DNA from: Hippophae tibetana
Taxonomy: Eukaryota > Streptophyta > Magnoliopsida > Rosales > Elaeagnaceae
NCBI GenBank assembly: GCA_037013495.1
Contig: CM072801.1
Span: 105,159,816-105,223,815 of the forward strand
DNA: 64,000 nucleotides
Direction of reading: 5' to 3'
Within the stretch, counting starts at the first letter, position 1, and each line of letters starts with the position of its first letter. Below the pieces are notes generated by a model. It was not told the DNA's origin. It saw nothing but the letters and a program-made list of their open reading frames with translations, and did no database searches. Below, piece after piece: positions 1-11,493 of this stretch. The translations under genes were made by a program, and so were the position numbers.

Positions 1-183
1 TTTTATTCAGGATCAAAGATTGGTTCAACGCCGAAAACAAAGAAAAGGAAAATGATACATTGAATTAAAAGAAAGGTACGAAATGAAATGCAAATAAGAA
101 AATAATGACAACAAAATCTAAAGAAAACAAAAGACTTGTAGAAATAGTTGTTTCTTTAATTGTGATACGGACCAAAAGAATGC

Positions 184-205
184 AAAAAACAATAAAATGG
201 AAAAA
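184..205. other. A-tract cluster, candidate bent DNA
   Basis: Runs of six, four and five A's start at 184, 194 and 201 in the first monomer, spaced by 10 and 7 bases, close to one helical turn. The cluster is kept in nearly all monomers. A-tracts in helical phase are known to curve DNA, a common property of satellites; the curvature here is inferred. Confidence 0.5.
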
Positions 206-216
206 TTTAGTAAATC

Positions 217-226
217 TAATATATTA
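217..226. other. 10 bp palindrome TAATATATTA at the long/short indel site
   Basis: The perfect palindrome is present in most short monomers; the first copy is given. Long monomers carry their 15 extra bases between its second and third base, which destroys it. M94, M95 and M97 also lose it by a substitution (CTATTATATTAAG). Confidence 0.8.
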
Positions 227-358
227 AAATAGATATTCTATTTTGGGCAACCAAGGCTTCGATACCAAATGATACGGATCTTTTATGCGTACCATTTTGG
301 AAACCATACACTCAAAGGAATGAGAAAGATTGAATTGCTAAGAACATGGTTAATATAA

Positions 359-368
359 TCAAATTTGA
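359..368. other. 10 bp palindrome TCAAATTTGA
   Basis: The perfect palindrome is in most monomers, about 140 bp after the indel site. It is broken to TCAAATGTGA in the M4-M5 and M87-M93 types and in M96, M98, M99 and M100, and to TCAAATTTCA or TCAAATTTTA in several long monomers. Function unknown. Confidence 0.75.
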
Positions 369-1693
369 ACAATTAAGAACACGATGAGAAAACCACGCAA
401 AAATGTGAGACCAAACTATTAGAGTCGGAATGTAGTGTAAGCGATGGAATTTGGGTTCTTAAAAGTGGACAACTGAACTATTTTTGACTTTATTATTTTG
501 CAAATTGAAATAAGTTTAGATTTGATATTTTATAATAGTCGTTTTGATGTATGACTTAAAAGTTATAACAGTTTAAAGTTGGAACCACAATACATAATTT
601 ATTTTTTTTATATTACGAACTCCAGAAATTTTGTTGTTTTTTATTCAGGATCAAAGATTGGTTGAATGCCGAAAACAAAGAACATGAAAATTATACAGTG
701 AATTAAAAGAAAAGTACGAAATGAAATGCAAATAAGAAAATAATGACAACCAAATCTAAAGAAAACAAAAGACTTGTAGAAATAGTTGTTTCTTTAATTG
801 TGATAAGGACCAAAAGAATGCAAAAAACAATAAAATGGAGAAATTTAGTAAATCTAATATATTAAGATAGATATTCTATTTTGGGCAACCAAGGCTTCGA
901 TACCAAATGATACGGATCTTTTATGCGTACCATTTTGGAAACCATGCACTCAAAGGAATGAGAAAGATTGAATTGCTAAGAACATGGTTAATATAATCAA
1001 ATTTGAACAATTAAGAACACGATTAGAAAACCACGCAAAAATGTGAGACCAAACTATTAGAGTCGGAATGTAGTGTAAGCGATGGAATTTGGGTTCTAAA
1101 AAGTGGACAACTGAACTATTTTTGACTTTATGATTTTGCAAATTGAAATAAGTTTAGATTTGATATTTTATAATAGTCGTTTTGATGTATGACTTAAAAG
1201 TTATAATAGTTTAAAGTTAGAACCTCAATACATAATTTCTTTTTTTTAAATTACGAACTCCAGAAATTTTGTTGTTTTTTATTCGGGATCAAAGATTGGT
1301 TGAACGCCGAAAACAAAGAAAAGGAAAATGATACATTGAATTAAAAGATAGGTACGAAATGAAATGCAAATAAGAAAATTATGACAACAAAATCTAAAGA
1401 AACCAAAAGACTTGTAGAAATAGTTGTTTCTTTAATTGTGATTTGGACCAAAAGAATGCAAAAAACAATAAAATGGAAACCTTTAGTAACCTAATATATT
1501 AAGATAGATATTCTATTTTGGGCAACCAAGGCTTCGATACCAAATGATACAGATCTTTTATGCGGACCATTTTGGAAACCATGAACTCAAAGGAATGAGA
1601 AAGATTGAATTGCTAAGAACATGGTTAATATAATCAAATTTGAACAATTAAGAACACGATTAGAAAACCACGCAAAAATGTGAGACCAAACTA

Positions 1694-1716
1694 TTACACT
1701 TCGGAAAATAGTGTAA
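1694..1716. other. Perfect 7 bp-stem inverted repeat, representative copy (M3)
   Basis: TTACACT and AGTGTAA flank a 9-base loop. The form is present in 24 of the 100 monomers (M3, 8, 9, 12, 19, 21, 25, 35, 41, 51, 59, 61, 67, 68, 70, 76, 78, 80, 82, 86, 90, 94, 95, 97). The others have TTAGAGT, TTAGACGT or TTAGACT at the left arm and cannot form the full stem. No run of T's follows, so it is not a rho-independent terminator. Confidence 0.8.
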
Positions 1717-4700
1717 GCGATGGAATTTGGGTTCTAAAAAGTGGACAACTGAACTATTTTTGACTTTATGTTTTTGCAAATTGAAATAAGTTTAGATTTG
1801 ATATTTTATAATAGTCGTTTGGTGTATGACTTAAAAGTTATAACAGTTTAAAGTTGGAACCTCAATACATAATTTCTTTTTTTTAAATTAAGAACTCCAG
1901 AAATTTCGTTGTTTTTTATTCGGGATCAAAGATTGGTTGTACGCCGAAAACAAAGAAAAGGAAAATGATATATTGAATTAAAAGAAAGGTACGAAATGAA
2001 ATGCAAATAAGAAAATTATAACAACAAAATCTAAAGAAAACAAAAGACTTGTAGAAATAGTTGTTTCTTTAATTGTGATAAGGATTAAAAGAATGCAAAA
2101 AACAATAAAATGGAAACCTTTAGTAAATCTAATATATTAAGATAGATATTCTATTTTGGGTAACCAAGGCTTCGATACCAAATGATACAGACCTTTTACG
2201 CGGACCATTTTGGAAACCATGCACTCAAAGGAATGAGAAAGATTGAATTGCTAAGAACATGGTTAATATAATCAAATGTGAACAATTAAGAACACGATTA
2301 GAAACCCACGCAAAAATGTGAGACCAAACTATTAGACTCGGAAAGTAGTGTAAGCCATGGAATTTGGGTTCTAAAAAATGGAAAATTGAACTATTTTTTA
2401 CTTTATGTTTTTGCAAATTGAAATGAGTTTAGATTTGATCTTTTATAATAGTCGTTTTGATGTATGACTTAAAAGTTATAACAGTTTAAAGTTGGAACCT
2501 CAATACATAATTTCTTTTTTTTAAAGTACGAACTCCAGAAATTTTGTTGTTTTTTATTCAGGATCAAAGATTGGTTCAACGCCGAAAACAAAGAAAAGGA
2601 AAATGATACATTGAATTAAAAGAAAGGTACGAAATGAAATGCAAATAAGAAAATAATGACAACAAAATCTAAAGAAAACAAAAGACTTGTAGAAATAGTT
2701 GTTTCTTTAATTGTGATAAGGACCAAAAGAATGCAAAAAACAATAAAATGGAGAAATTTAGTAAATCTAATATATTAAGATAGATATTCTATTTTGGGTA
2801 ACCAAGGCTTCGATACCAAATGATACAGACCTTTTACGCGGACCATTTTGGAAACCATGCACTCAAAGGAATGAGAAAGATTGAATTGCTAAGAACATGG
2901 TTAATATAATCAAATGTGAACAATTAAGAACACGATTAGAAAACCACGCAAAAATGTGAGACCAAACTATTAGACTCGGAAAGTAGTGTAAGCCATGGAA
3001 TTTGGGTTCTAAAAAATGGAAAATTGAACTATTTTTTACTTTATGTTTTTGCAAATTGAAATGAGTTTAGATTTGATCTTTTATAATAGTCGTTTTGATG
3101 TATGACTTAAAAGTTATAACAGTTTAAAGTTGGAACCTCAATACATAATTTCTTTTTTTTAAAGTACGAACTCCAGAAATTTTGTTGTTTTTTATTCAGG
3201 ATCAAAGATTGGTTCAACGCCGAAAACAAAGAAAAGGAAAATGATACATTGAATTAAAAGAAAGGTACGAAATGAAATGCAAATAAGAAAATAATGACAA
3301 CAAAATCTAAAGAAAACAAAAGACTTGTAGAAATAGTTGTTTCTTTAATTGTGATACGGACCAAAAGAATGCAAAAAACAATAAAATGGAAAAATTTAGT
3401 AAATCTAATATATTAAAATAGATATTCTATTTTGGGCAACCAAGGCTTCGATACCAAATGATACGGATCTTTTATGCGTACCATTTTGGAAACCATACAC
3501 TCAAAGGAATGAGAAAGATTGAATTGCTAAGAACATGGTTAATATAATCAAATTTGAACAATTAAGAACACGATGAGAAAACCACGCAAAAATGTGAGAC
3601 CAAACTATTAGAGTCGGAAAGTAGTGTAAGCGATGGAATTTGGGTTCTAAAAAGTGGACAACTGAACTATTTTTGACTTTATGTTTTTGCAAATTGAAAT
3701 AAGTTTAGATTTGATATTTTATAATAGTCGTTTGGTGTATGACTTAAAAGTGATAACAGTTTAAAGTTGGAACCTCAATAAATAATTTCTTTTTTTTAAA
3801 TTACGAACTCCAGAAATTTCGTTGTTTTTTATTCGGGATCAAAGATTGGTTGAACGCCGAAAACAAAGAAAAGGAAAATGATACATTGAATTAAAAGAAA
3901 GGTACGAAATGAAATGCAAATAAGAAAATTATAACAACAAAATCTAAAGAAAACAAAAGACTTGTAGAAATAGTTGTTTCTATAATTGTGATAAGGATTA
4001 AAAGAATGCAAAAAACTATAAAATGGAAACCTTTAGTAAATCTAATATATTAAGATACATATTCTATTTTGGGCAACCAAGGCTTTGATACAAAATGATA
4101 CGGATCTTTTATGCGTACCATTTTGGAAACCATGCACTCAAAGGAATGAGAAAGATTGAATTGGTAAGAACATGGTTAATATAATCAAATTTGAACAATT
4201 AAGAACACGATGAGAAAACCACGCAAAAATGTGAGACCAAACTATTAGAGTCGGAAAGTAGTGTAAGCGATGGAATTTGGGTTCTTAAAAGTGGACAACT
4301 GAACTATTTTTGACTTTATGATTTTGCAAATTGAAATAAGTTTAGATTTAATATTTTATAATAGTCGTTTTGATGTATGACTTAAAAGTTATAACAGTTT
4401 AAAGTTGGAACCTCAATACATAATTTATTTTTTTTAAATTACGAACTCCAGAAATTTTGTTGTTTTTTATTCAGGATCAAAGATTGGTTGAACGCCTAAA
4501 ACAAAGAACATGAAAATTATACAGTGAATTAAAAGAAAAGTACGAAATGAAATGCAAATAAGAAAATAATGACAACAAAATCTAAAGAAATAAAAAGACT
4601 TGTAGAAATAGTTGTTTCTTTAATTGTGATAAGGACCAAAAGAATGCAAAAAACAATAAAATGGAGAAATTTAGTAAATCTAATATATTAAGATAGATAT

Positions 4701-5100
4701 TCTATTTTGGGCAACCAAGGCTTCGATACCAAATGATACGGATCTTTTATGCGTACCATTTTGGAAACCATGCACTCAAAGGAATGAGAAAGATTGAATT
4801 GCTAAGAACATGGTTAATATAATCAAATTTGAACAATTAAGAACACGATTAGAAAACCACGCAAAAATGTGAGACCAAACTATTACACTTCGGAAAGTAG
4901 TGTAAGCGATGGAATTTGGGTTCTAAAAAGTGAACAACTGAACTATGTTTGACTTTATGTTTTTGCAAATTGAAATAAGTTTAGATTTGATATTTTATAA
5001 TAGTCGTTTGGTGTATGACTTAAAAGTTATAACAGTTTAAAGTTAGAACCTCAATACATAATTTCTTTTTTTTAAATTACGAACCAGAAATTTTGTTGTT

Positions 5101-7652
5101 TTTTATTCGGGATCAAAGATTGGTTGAACGCCGAAAACAAAGAAAAGGAAAATGATACATTGAATTAAAAGATAGGTACGAAATGAAATGCAAATAAGAA
5201 AATTATGACAACAAAATCTAAAGAAACCAAAAGACTTGTAGAAATAGTTGTTTCTTTAATTGTGATTTGGACCAAAAGAATGAAAAAAACAATAAAATGG
5301 AAACCATTAGTAAATCTAATATATTAAGATAGATATTCTATTTTGGGCAACCAAGGCTTCGATACCAAATGATACAGATCTTTTATGCGGACCATTTTGG
5401 AAACCATGAACTCAAAGGAATGAGAAAGATTGAATTGCTAAGAACATGGTTAATATAATCAAATTTGAACAATTAAGAACATGATTAGAAAACCACGCAA
5501 AAATGTGAGACCAAACTATTACACTTCGGAAAGTAGTGTAAGCGATGGAATTTGGGTTCTAAAAAGTGGACAACTGAACTATTTTTGACTTTATGTTTTT
5601 GCAAATTGAAATAAGTTTAGATTTGATATTTTATAATATTCGTTTGGTGTATGACTTAAAAGTTATAACAGTTTAAAGTTGGAACCTCAATACATAATTT
5701 CTTTTTTTTAAATTACGAACTCCAGAAATTTCGTTGTTTTTTATTCGAGATCAAAGATTGGTTGAACACCGAAAACAAAGAAAAGGAAAATGATACATTG
5801 AATTAAAAGAAAGGTACGAAATGAAATGCAAATAAGAAAATTATAACAACAAAATCTAAAGAAAACAAAAGACTTGTAGAAATAGTTGTTTCTTTAATTG
5901 TGATAAGGACCAAAAGAATGCAAAAAACAATAAAATGGAAACCTTTACTAAATCTAATATATTAAGATAGATATTCTATTTTGGGCAACCAAGGCTTCGA
6001 TACCAAATGATACAGATCTTTTATGCGGACCATTTTGGAAACCATGAACTCAAAGGAATGAGAAAGATTGAATTGCTAAGAACATGGTTAATATAATCAA
6101 ATTTGAACAATTAAGAACACGATTAGAAAAGCACGCAAAAATGTGAGACCAAACTATTAGAGTCGGAAAGTAGTGTAGGTGATGGAATTTGGGTTCTTAA
6201 AAGTGGACAACTGAACTATTTTTGACTTTATGATTTTGCAAATTGAAATAAGTTTAGATTTGATATTTTATAATAGTCGTTTTGATGTATGACTTAAAAG
6301 TTATAACAGTTTAAAGTTGGAACCTCAATACATAATTTATTTTTTTTAAATTACGAACTCCAGAAATTTTGTTGTTTTTTATTCAGGAACAAAGATAGGT
6401 TGAACGCCGAAAACAAAGAACATGAAAATTATACAGTGAATTAAAAGAAAAGTACGAAATGAAATGCAAATAAGAAAATAATGACAACAAAATCTAAAGA
6501 AAACAAAAGACTTGTAGAAATAGTTGTTTCTTTAATTGTGATAAGGACCAAAAGAATGCAAAAAACAATAAAATGGAGAAATTTAGTAAATCTAATATAT
6601 TAAGATAGATATTCTATTTTGGGCAACCAAGGCTTCGATACCAAATGATATGGATCTTTTATGCGTACCATTTTGGAAACCATGCACTCAAAGGAATGAG
6701 AAAGATTGAATTGCTAAGAACATGGTTAATTTAATCAAATTTGAACAATTAAGAACACGATTAGAAAACCACGCAAAAATGTGAGACCAAACTATTAGAG
6801 TCGGAATGTAGTGTAAGCGATGGAATTTGGGTTCTAAAAAGTGGAAAACTGAACTATTTTTGACTTTATGATTTTGCAAATTGAAATAAGTTTAGATTTG
6901 ATATTTTATAATAGTCGTTTTGATGTATGACTTAAAAGATATAACAGTTTAAAGTTAGAACCTCAATACATAATTTCTTTTTTTTAAATTACGAACTCCA
7001 GAAATTTTGTTGTTTTTTATTCGGGATCAAAGATTGGTTGAACGCCGAAAACAAAGAAAAAGAAAATGATACATTGAATTAAAAGATTGGTACGAAATGA
7101 AATGCAAATAAGAAAATTATGACAACAAAATCTAAAGAAACCAAAAGACTTGTAGAAATAGTTGTTTCTTTAATTGTGATTTGGACCAAAAGAATGCAAA
7201 AAACAATAAAATGGAAACCTTTAGTAAATCTAATATATTAAGATAGATATTCTATTTTGGGCAACCAAGGCTTCGATACCAAATGATACAGATCTTTTAT
7301 GCGGACCATTTTGGAAACCATGAACTCAAAGGAATGAGAAAGATTGAATTGCTAAGAACATGGTTAATATAATCAAATTTGAACAATTAAGAACACGATT
7401 AGAAAACCACGCAAAAATGGGAGACCAAACTATTACACTTCGGAAAGTAGTGTAAGCGATGGAATTTGGGTTCTAAAAAGTGGACAACTGAACTATTTTT
7501 GACTTTATGTTTTTGCAAATTGAAATAAGTTTAGATTTGATATTTTATAATAGTCGTTTGGTGTATGACTTAAAAGTTATAACAGTTTAAAGTTGGCACT
7601 TCAATACATAATTTCTTTTTTTTAAATTACGAACTCCAGAAATTTCGTTGTT
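5101..7652. repeat. Four-monomer unit, first copy (M9-M12)
   Basis: Monomer starts: 5101, 5739, 6377, 7015. The order of diagnostic variants is: M9 with the ACACTTCGG hairpin form; M10 with TTTACTAAATC and GTAGGTGATGG; M11 with CAGGAAC and GATATGGATC; M12 with AAAGAAAAAG and AAAAGATTGG. The same order recurs at M21-M24 and M25-M28. M10 and M22 are 7668 bp apart (12 monomers). M12 departs from M24 and M28 in its second half: it has the hairpin form and GGGAGACC, whereas they have the AGAGTCGG form and end in CTCTAGAAAA. Confidence 0.85.
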
Positions 7653-10600
7653 TTTTATTCGGGATCAAAGATTGGTTGAACACCGAAAACCAAGAAAAGG
7701 AAAATGATACATTGAATTAAAAGAAAGGTACGAAATGAAATGCAAATAAGAAAATTATAACAACGAAATCTAAAGAAAACAAAAGACTTGTAGAAATAGT
7801 TGTTTCTTTAATTGTGATAAGGACCAAAAGAATGCAAAAAACAATAAAATGGAAACCTTTAGTAAACCTAATATATTAAGATAGATATTCTATTTTGGGC
7901 AACCAAGGCTTCGATACCAAATGATACGGATCATTTATGCGTACCATTTTGGAAACCATGCACTCAAAGGAATGAGAAAGATTGAATTGCTAAGAACATG
8001 GTTAATTTAATCAAATTTGAACAATTAAGAACACGATGAGAAAACCACGCAAAAATGTGAGACCAAACTATTAGAGTCGGAAAGTAGTGTAAGCGATGGA
8101 ATTTGGGTTCTAAAAAGTGGACAACTGAACTATTTTTGACTTTATGATTTTGCAAATTGAAATAAGTTTAGATTTGATATTTTATAATAGTCGTTTTGAT
8201 GTATGACTTAAAAGTTATAACAGTTTAATGTTGGAACCTCAATTCATAATTTCTTTTTTTTAAATTACGAACACCAGAAATTTTGTTGTTTTTTATTTAG
8301 GAGCAAAGATAGGTTGAACACCGAAAACAAAGAACATGAAAATGATACAGTGAATTAAAAGAAAAGTACGAAATGAAATGCAAATAAGAAAATAATGACA
8401 ACAAAATAAAAAAAAAAACAAAAGACTTTTAGAAATAGTTGTTTCTTTAATTGTGATAAGGACCAAAAGAATGCAAAAAACAATAAAATGGAAAAATTTA
8501 GTAAATCTAATATATTAAGATACATATTCTATTTTGGGCAACCAAGGTTTCGATACCAAATGGTACGGATCTTTTATGCGGACCATTTTGGAAACCATGC
8601 ACTCAAAGGAATGAGAAAGATTGAATTGCTAAGAAAATGGTTAATATAATCAAATTTGAACAATTAAGAACACGATTAGAAAACGACGCAAAAATGTGAG
8701 ACCAAACTATTAGAGTCGGAAAGTAGTGTAAGCGATAGAATTTGGGTTCTAAAAAGTGGACAACTGAACTATTTTTGACTTTATGATTTTGCAAATTGAA
8801 ATGAGTTTAGATTTGATATTTTATAATAGTCGTTTTGATGTATGACTTAAAAGTTATAACAGTTTAAAGTTGGAACCTCAATACATAATTTCTTTTTTTT
8901 AAAGTACGAACTCCAGAAATTTTGTTGTTTTTTATTCAGGATCAAAGATTGGTTCAACGCCAAAAACAAAGAAAAGGAAAATGATACATTGAATTAAAAG
9001 AAAGGTACGAAATGAAATGCAAATAAGAAAATAATGACAACAAAATCTAAAGAAAACAAAAGACTTGTAGAAATAGTTGTTTCTTTAATTGTGATAAGGA
9101 CCAAAAGAATGCAAAAAACAATAAAATGGAAAAATTTACTAAATCTAATATATTAAGATAGATATTCTATTTTGGGCAACCAAGGCTTCGATACCAAATG
9201 ATACGGATCTTTTATGCGTACCATTTTGGAAACCATGCACTCAAAGGAATGAGAAAGATTGAATTGCTAAGAACATGGTTAATTTAATCAAATTTGAACA
9301 ATTAAGAACACGATGAGAAAACCACGCAAAAATGTGAGACCAAACTATTAGAGTCGGAAAGTAGTGTAAGCGATGGAATTTGGGTTCTAAAAAGTGGACA
9401 ACTGAACTATTTTTGACTTTATGATTTTGCAAATTGAAATAAGTTTAGATTTGATATTTTATAATAGTCGTTTTGATGTATGACTTAAAAGTTATAACAG
9501 TTTAAAGTTGGAACCTCAATACATAATTTTTTTTTTTTAAATTACGAACTCTAGAAAATTTGTTGTTTTTTATTCGGGATAAAAGATTGGTTCAACGCCG
9601 AAAACAAAGAAAAGGAAAATGATACATTGAATTAAAAGATAGGTACGAAATGAAATGCAAATAAGAAAATTATGAAAACAAAATCTAAAGAAAACAAAAG
9701 ACTTGTCGAAATATTTGTTTCTTTAATTGTGATTTGGACCAAAAGAATTCAAAAAACAATAAAATGGAAACGTTTAGTAAATCTAAAATTCAAAAAATAG
9801 ATATATTAAGAGAGATATACTATTTTGGGCAACCAAGGCTACGATACCAAATGATACGGATCTTTTATGCGAACCATTTTGCAAACAATGAACTCAAAGG
9901 AATGAGAAAGATTGAATTGCTAAGAACGTGGTTAATATAATCAAATTTGAAAAATTAAGAACACGATTAGAAAACGACGCAAAAATGTGAGACCAAACTA
10001 TTAGAGTCAGAAAGTAGTGTAAGCGATGGAATTTGGGTTCTAAAAAATGGAAAATTGAACTATTTTTTACTTTATGTTTTTGCAAATTGAAATGAGTTTA
10101 GATTTGATATTTTATAATAGTCGTTTTGATGTATGACTTAAAAGTTATAACAGTTTAAAGTTGGAACCTCAATTCATAATTTCTTTTTTTTAAATTACGA
10201 ACTCCAGAAATTTTGTTGTTTTTTATTCAGTAGCAAAGATAGGTTGAACACCGAAAACAAAAAACATGAAAATGATACAGTGAATTAAAAGAAAAGTACG
10301 AAATGAAATGCAAATAAGAAAATAATGACAACAAAATAAAAAAAACAAAAGACTTGTAGAAATAGTTGTTTCTTTAATTGTGATAAGGACCAAAAGAATG
10401 CAAAAAACAATAAAATGGAAAAATTTAGTAAATCTAATATATTAAGATACATATTCTATTTTGGGCAACCAAGGTTTCCATACCAAATGGTACGGATCTT
10501 TTATGCGGACCATTTTGGAAACCATGCACTCAAAGGAATGAGAAAGATTGAATTGCTAAGAAAATGGTTAATATAATCAAATTTGAACAATTAAGAACAC

Positions 10601-11493
10601 GATTAGAAAACGACGCAAAAATGTGAGACCAAACTATTAGAGTCGGAAAGTAGTGTAAGGGATGGAATTTGGGTTCTAAAAATTGGACAACTGAACTATT
10701 TTTGACTTTATGATTTTGCAAATTGAAATGAGTTTAGATTTGATATTTTATAATAGTCGTTTTGATGTATGACTTAAAAGTTATAACAGTTTAAAGTTGG
10801 AACCTCAATACATAATTTCTTTTTTTTAAAGTACGAACTCCAGAAATTTTGTTGTTTTTTATTCAGGATCAAAGATTGGTTCAACGCCAAAAACAAAGAA
10901 AAGGAAAATGATACATTGAATTAAAAGAAAGGTACGAAATGAAATGCAAATAAGAAAATAATGACAACAAAATCTAAAGAAAACAAAAGACTTGTAGAAA
11001 TAGTTGTTTCTTTAATTGTGATAAGGACCAAAAGAATGCAAAAAACAATAAAATGGAAAAATTTAGTAAATCTAATATATTAAGATAGATATTCTATTTT
11101 GGGCAAGCAAGGCTTCGATACCAAATGATACGGATCTTTTATGCGTACCATTTTGGAAACCATGCACTCAAAGGAATGAGAAAGATTGAATTGCTAAGAA
11201 CATGGTTAATTTAATCAAATTTGAACAATTAAGAACACGATGAGAAAACCACGCAAAAATGTGAGACCAAACTATTAGAGTCGGAAAGTAGTGTAAGCGA
11301 TGGAATTTGGGTTCTAAAAAGTGGACAACTGAACTATTTTTGACTTTATGATTTTGCAAATTGAAATAAGTTTAGATTTGATATTTTATAATAGTCATTT
11401 TGATGTATGACTTAAAAGTTATAACAGTTTAAAGTTGGAACCTCAATACATAATTTATTTTTTTAAATTACGAACTCTAGAAAATTTGTTGTT
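7653..11493. repeat. Six-monomer block, copy 1 (M13-M18)
   Basis: Monomer starts: 7653, 8291, 8930, 9568, 10221, 10857. Order of types: M13 with GGATCATTTATG; M14 with a long A-run and GGTACGG; M15 with CAACGCCAAAAAC; M16, the long EcoRI-bearing form; M17, again with an A-run; M18, again with CAACGCCAAAAAC. The block matches M29-M34 at an offset of 10218-10220 bp, including private variants such as AGAACGTGG and GTCAGAAAG in M16 and M32. The match starts inside M13 (about 7.76 kb) and ends in the T-rich tail of M18 (about 11.45 kb). Confidence 0.88.
9568..10220. repeat. Long monomer M16, EcoRI lineage (653 bp)
   Basis: It carries 15 extra bases (AAATTCAAAAAATAG) at 9786-9800, inside what is the TAATATATTA palindrome of short monomers. 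It also has GAATTC at 9745-9750, TTGTCGAAATATTTG, GCGAACC and TTTTGCAAACAATG. Downstream of the insertion AGAGAGATATAC replaces AGATAGATATTC, removing the in-frame TAG found in most copies. It matches M32 best. Confidence 0.9.

Larger units (their letters stand above)
1..638. repeat. Reference satellite monomer (M1) with internal landmarks
   Basis: This copy serves as a coordinate frame for the family. Landmarks: a GGTTCAACGCC motif at 22-32; an ATGCAAAT octamer at 88-95; a weak 5 bp stem-loop at 140-155; A-tracts starting at 184, 194 and 201; the palindrome TAATATATTA at 217-226, which contains the site (between 218 and 219) where long monomers carry 15 extra bases; the palindrome TCAAATTTGA at 359-368; the palindrome GTTATAAC at 562-569; and a T-rich tract near 600-610 leading into the next monomer. 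The 420-440 segment is the most class-diagnostic site of the family. Private variants (GATACGG near 165, TTAAAATAG near 225, CATACACTC near 305) are shared with M6 at 3190, the closest relative. Confidence 0.9.
1..5100. repeat. Array segment M1-M8, mixed monomer classes
   Basis: Monomer starts: 1, 639, 1277, 1914, 2552, 3190, 3827, 4465. M1, M2 and M3 resemble M7 (3' part), M8 and M9, giving a six-monomer spacing of about 3825 bp. M1 and M6 share private variants. M4 and M5 are near-identical from about 2120 onward (offset 638), sharing GGGTAACC, TTTTACGCGG, ATTAGACTCGG and GATCTTTTATAATAG. M7 looks like a hybrid: its first half carries the GGATTAAAAG variant of M4, its second half the GGTTCTTAAAAG variant of M1. 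M8 is 636 bp because CTCC is reduced to CC near 5085. No gene is seen here. Confidence 0.9.

Noticed and set aside
140..155. Functional stem-loop AGAAA/TTTCT
   Set aside because: Only five base pairs with a six-base loop; too weak to support alone.
590..615. Yeast-type ARS consensus in the T-rich monomer tail
   Set aside because: The T-tract resembles the consensus but lacks the required purine in the middle, and AT-rich chance matches are expected.
1..638. Internal subrepeats of about 160 bp inside the monomer
   Set aside because: Comparison of the four quarters by eye showed only short shared words such as GCAAAT and AATTAA, not a duplicated quarter.
1694..1716. Rho-independent terminator at the hairpin
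   Set aside because: The stem is AT-rich and no T-run follows; it is a monomer-internal dyad in a noncoding array.
9786..9800. 15 bp insertion as a transposon footprint
   Set aside because: There is no target-site duplication or terminal inverted repeat, and it is A-rich like its surroundings; slippage or deletion fits as well.
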